From Acanthacorydalis orientalis (taxonomy: Eukaryota; Arthropoda; Insecta; Megaloptera; Corydalidae): a DNA stretch of 64,000 bases. Location: the NCBI GenBank assembly GCA_034766995.1, contig CM068315.1:38829818-38893817 (forward strand), written 5' to 3'. This document shows positions 61,455 to 64,000 of this stretch, in pieces (within the stretch, counting starts at the first letter, position 1; each line of letters begins with the position of its first letter). The notes under the pieces were generated by a model that saw nothing but the letters and a program-made list of their open reading frames with translations, was not told the origin of the DNA and searched no databases. Both the position numbers and the translations under genes were made by a program.

Positions 61455-61870
61455 AAAGCGCTCCTCGTACCGTCCGTCCGTCTGTCATGCCGGCTCGGTT
61501 CGGTCGCGACGCCGGTCGCGTTTATACGACGGCTCGGAGCCGCCAGTACGTGTCGTTTTTAAAAATAATTTGTCATCGAATTCGTCTAAATCAAAATCAT
61601 CTCTTTGAGAATTCCGCGTGTGCGCGAAAAGTAGTAAAAGTAATGTCGGGTATCGTTCGAGTCTTCGGTTGCGTCCTCGATCCTCCTGTCCGAGGCGCCC
61701 GCACGGACGCGCCCGCGACGAGGCTCCGCAGGACAGAGGCACCCGGGAGTGTTTGCTTTTTGATTATCAGATCGGACGTACGACCGTCCGTTAAAAAATA
61801 GTGTACAGTAAATTCGTTTCAAATAAGTGTTCTGTGGTTCCTGTCCGAGATGGAGTGCTGGCCGGCGAGC
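61455..61870 (+). promoter_or_regulatory. GC-rich, CpG-rich island, probable promoter / first exon
   Basis: By far the most GC-rich stretch of the window, dense in CG dinucleotides, with CCGTCCGTCCGTC and GGCTCGGAGCC strings. It ends about 30 bp before copy 2. An ATG at 61850 opens 59 codons that run into the duplicated unit, but this frame is not kept in copy 1. Most likely the promoter and first exon of a plus-strand transcript. The direction is inferred from the duplicated unit's splice-like sites. Confidence 0.45.
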
Positions 61871-62148
61871 AGATTGTGTGAAGAATCAGTTTGTATGAAG
61901 GATAAGAATCGACACCAGGTTTTTTCAGTACAATTATCTTTTGCTGTAAACCAACGCAATTTCCATCGTGTTTTCCTCTATTATCACAGTGAGTTTTCAC
62001 TGATATCGTTTTTACAAAAAAATGTTTAAAACAATTCGACATTCATTTTCATATCTAGCTATTGAAACGATATCATGTGCATGTATGCATGTGGACGAAT
62101 ACTTATTATTTATTTTCAATCATTAGGTCGGTTCCAAGACTGACGATC

Positions 62149-62174
62149 TTCAGTATATGCGGTGTTATATTGAA
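62149..62174 (+). ncRNA. conserved hairpin H1, copy 2
   Basis: TTCAGTATA (62149-62157) pairs with TATATTGAA (62166-62174) around loop TGCGGTGT. Confidence 0.4.
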
Positions 62175-62842
62175 CGATTGTCAGTTTTGTAATCGGCGCA
62201 CGGAGCTTTCGGGGTGGATGAATTGCTGTCGAGCGAAGTTGAAGCCTCCGACTCCACGATTTCTCTACACATGTTTTTCAGGTGTTAGGTTAAGGCTGCC
62301 CGTCGTGCAGCTTAGATTAGGGAACGCATATCACGGATCCGCTTCACGGGTTGTATATGTCGTCTCACCTTGTAGCAGGTGTAGCGTAGGTGTGGCTCGG
62401 ATCAAATGGATTTCGAGTCCTAGATCATTGTATTTTTTCTCTCTGTGTTTTCTCTTTCAGGTCCCAGAACTTCAGTCTCTTTTTTTGTTTGTTGTAATTT
62501 AAAGTAGTTTTTTTTACTTTGTCGATTCAGTAAATTTAGAGTTTTTTGTCGATTTCAGTTTGTTTAGAGTTAAATTTTTTAACATTAGTATTGATTTGTT
62601 TTCAATGAATTAGTAGTAATTTAATTTTATTTCAGTTTTATTTATTCTTAAATGTAGCTCTTGTTTGATTTTTAAGATTTGTTTTTAGTCGATTTAAAGT
62701 AGTTTAATTTTGTATTGATAATTAACTTCGATTTAATTTTGTTTTGATTTGATAATTAATTTTGTTTTGATAATTAACTTCAATTTAATTTTGTTTAATT
62801 TTGTTTTGATAATTAACTTCATTCCCTCGCCATGGATTGTGG

Positions 62843-62869
62843 GGCAATGGTGCAAATCGTACCATTGCC
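62843..62869 (+). ncRNA. conserved hairpin H2, copy 2
   Basis: GGCAATGGTGC (62843-62853) pairs with GTACCATTGCC (62859-62869) around loop AAATC, with one G-U. Confidence 0.5.
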
Positions 62870-63034
62870 ATATGTGTTTGGTAATCAGACCAATTATGCT
62901 TCATAACAGAATCTGCATATTAAGATTCGAATACAAGTGATAACGCGTTTTGGAATCTTGTATGCATTGTTCGCCTTTGATACATAATTTGTTTGGTTAA
63001 TGTGTGATTCCCGAAATTGCGTTTGCGTTATACA

Positions 63035-63039
<5 letters not shown>

Positions 63040-63080
<41 letters not shown>
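63040..63080. repeat. (AT)n microsatellite within copy 2
   Basis: Shorter than its counterpart in copy 1 at 59625-59678. Confidence 0.95.
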
Positions 63081-63084
<4 letters not shown>

Positions 63085-64000
63085 TAGTTATTTAAGTTCA
63101 GTTAGTGCATACAGTTAACTCGATTTGTTTTATCAGACTGGTAAACGTTTGAAATCTGAAAATAGATCAAATTTCATTTACATCTGATAAAACTAAATTT
63201 AATCAAAATGGCAAACTAGTTAGACAGAGGACAGAAAGTGTACGATTTTTATGAATACTAGATGTATTCGGCTTTCTATCAATTCGAGTGATGATCGAAA
63301 GGGATTCATGAAAATCGTAATCGCCGCTTACAAATATGTTCATACAAATTGTATTAATTTCTCGATTCTGGTTAAATGGTTAATTTAGTTTTGATTAAAT
63401 TCGCGGAGTGTATTCAGTGTAGTGTCTACCATCGATGGATTCATTAGGTAAAAAAGGTAAAAAAGGTAAAAATATATTTTTTAAAATGATATATTTTCTA
63501 ATAACTTTTTATTTCAGCTGTCAAGACAATCATATCGAGTAAAATCATTTTTTTTTTCAATAATATTCAATCTGTTTCTATTTCCTGTCAGTTCTTTTTT
63601 AAAAACGATAATGTTTTCAATTTTTATCGTTTAATAAACTATCAGAAAATTTCAATTACCGTTCTTTAGATAATTCATCGATTTTCTTTTCTAGATATTT
63701 CTTTAATTGAACATATAAAGATTCAAAAACTTTCAGTACCAACATTCAAATCGAATATAATATCCGTATCACAATTAATAACTTGTATTGAAGTGTATCG
63801 ATCGATTCTCATATAAATTTCTTGCTTCACAATAACTTAAGTTCTGTCAACATCATCACTGAGCTAAATAATATACAATTAATAAAACTACCCCCCATCA
63901 TGAACTGACAGGTTTTGCCACAGTAAATTCATTCTTATAAGATTTAAATCCGACTTAAAAGATATGGATTTTCACATATCTCTTGGATCCACAATCAGTT

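Larger units (their letters stand above)
61898..64000 (+). repeat. non-coding duplicated unit, copy 2 (runs off the window)
   Basis: The counterpart of 58528-60657, offset by 3.35-3.41 kb. A 146-codon frame at 62062-62502 is open here but broken in copy 1 by a one-base difference in a G run and by a TAA, so it is not taken as a gene. Identity continues to the last base, so the unit extends beyond the window and more copies may follow. Confidence 0.75.

Noticed and set aside
61485..61822. Three overlapping frames of 78-104 codons in the GC-rich island
   Set aside because: GC-rich DNA has few stop codons in any frame. Both strands are equally open, so this does not indicate coding.
62062..62502. 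146-codon frame in copy 2 of the duplicated unit as a protein gene
   Set aside because: The duplicate at 58700-59130 differs by one base in a G run and has a TAA in place of a sense codon. The frame is not conserved although the nucleotides are.

Overview
This window is AT-rich insect nuclear DNA. Seven spliced protein-coding genes carry canonical GT-AG introns (one exception), and the sequence between them is crowded with long (AT)n arrays and decayed Tc1/mariner-type transposons. The gene set, a yellow/MRJP-family gene and cecropia-type mariners fit Hymenoptera, and a bee is my best guess. The order is an inference; insect is secure. No bacterial genes, tRNA, rRNA or CRISPR array were seen.

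Layout: 1-3230 has no gene. 3230-10349 (+) is LARP6, an RNA-binding protein in two coding exons split by a 4.8 kb intron. 17112-18167 (+) is the nuclear poly(A)-binding protein Pabp2. 20235-22349 (-) is SGF29, the H3K4me3 reader of SAGA/ATAC; its first intron holds, on the opposite strand, an unrecognised two-exon gene for a putative secreted cysteine-containing protein (21512-22144). 23252-26686 (+) is FAF1/Caspar. 29840-36298 is a transposon zone (Tigger/pogo remnant, 5'-truncated mariner, complete-length dead cecropia-type mariner). 36867-42900 (+) is a yellow-family gene. 43298-46451 (-) is a BRD7/BRD9 bromodomain protein, convergent with yellow. 50387-51746 (+) is a homologue of CYBC1/Eros. 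From about 54.7 kb to the end no coding gene was found.

The last 5.5 kb is the most unusual part: a non-coding unit of at least 2.1 kb is present twice in direct orientation about 3.4 kb apart (58528-60657 and 61898-64000, the second running off the window). Two hairpins in it keep their pairing between copies through consistent and, once, fully compensatory substitutions, which argues for a structured RNA. A perfect 45-bp inverted repeat and a GC-rich promoter-like island lie just before the second copy.

The protein genes are mostly housekeeping regulators of RNA metabolism (LARP6, Pabp2), chromatin (SGF29, BRD7/9) and ubiquitin/p97 signalling (FAF1). They show no operon-like cooperation. 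Exon borders given here were worked out by hand from splice consensus, reading phase and recalled family similarity.
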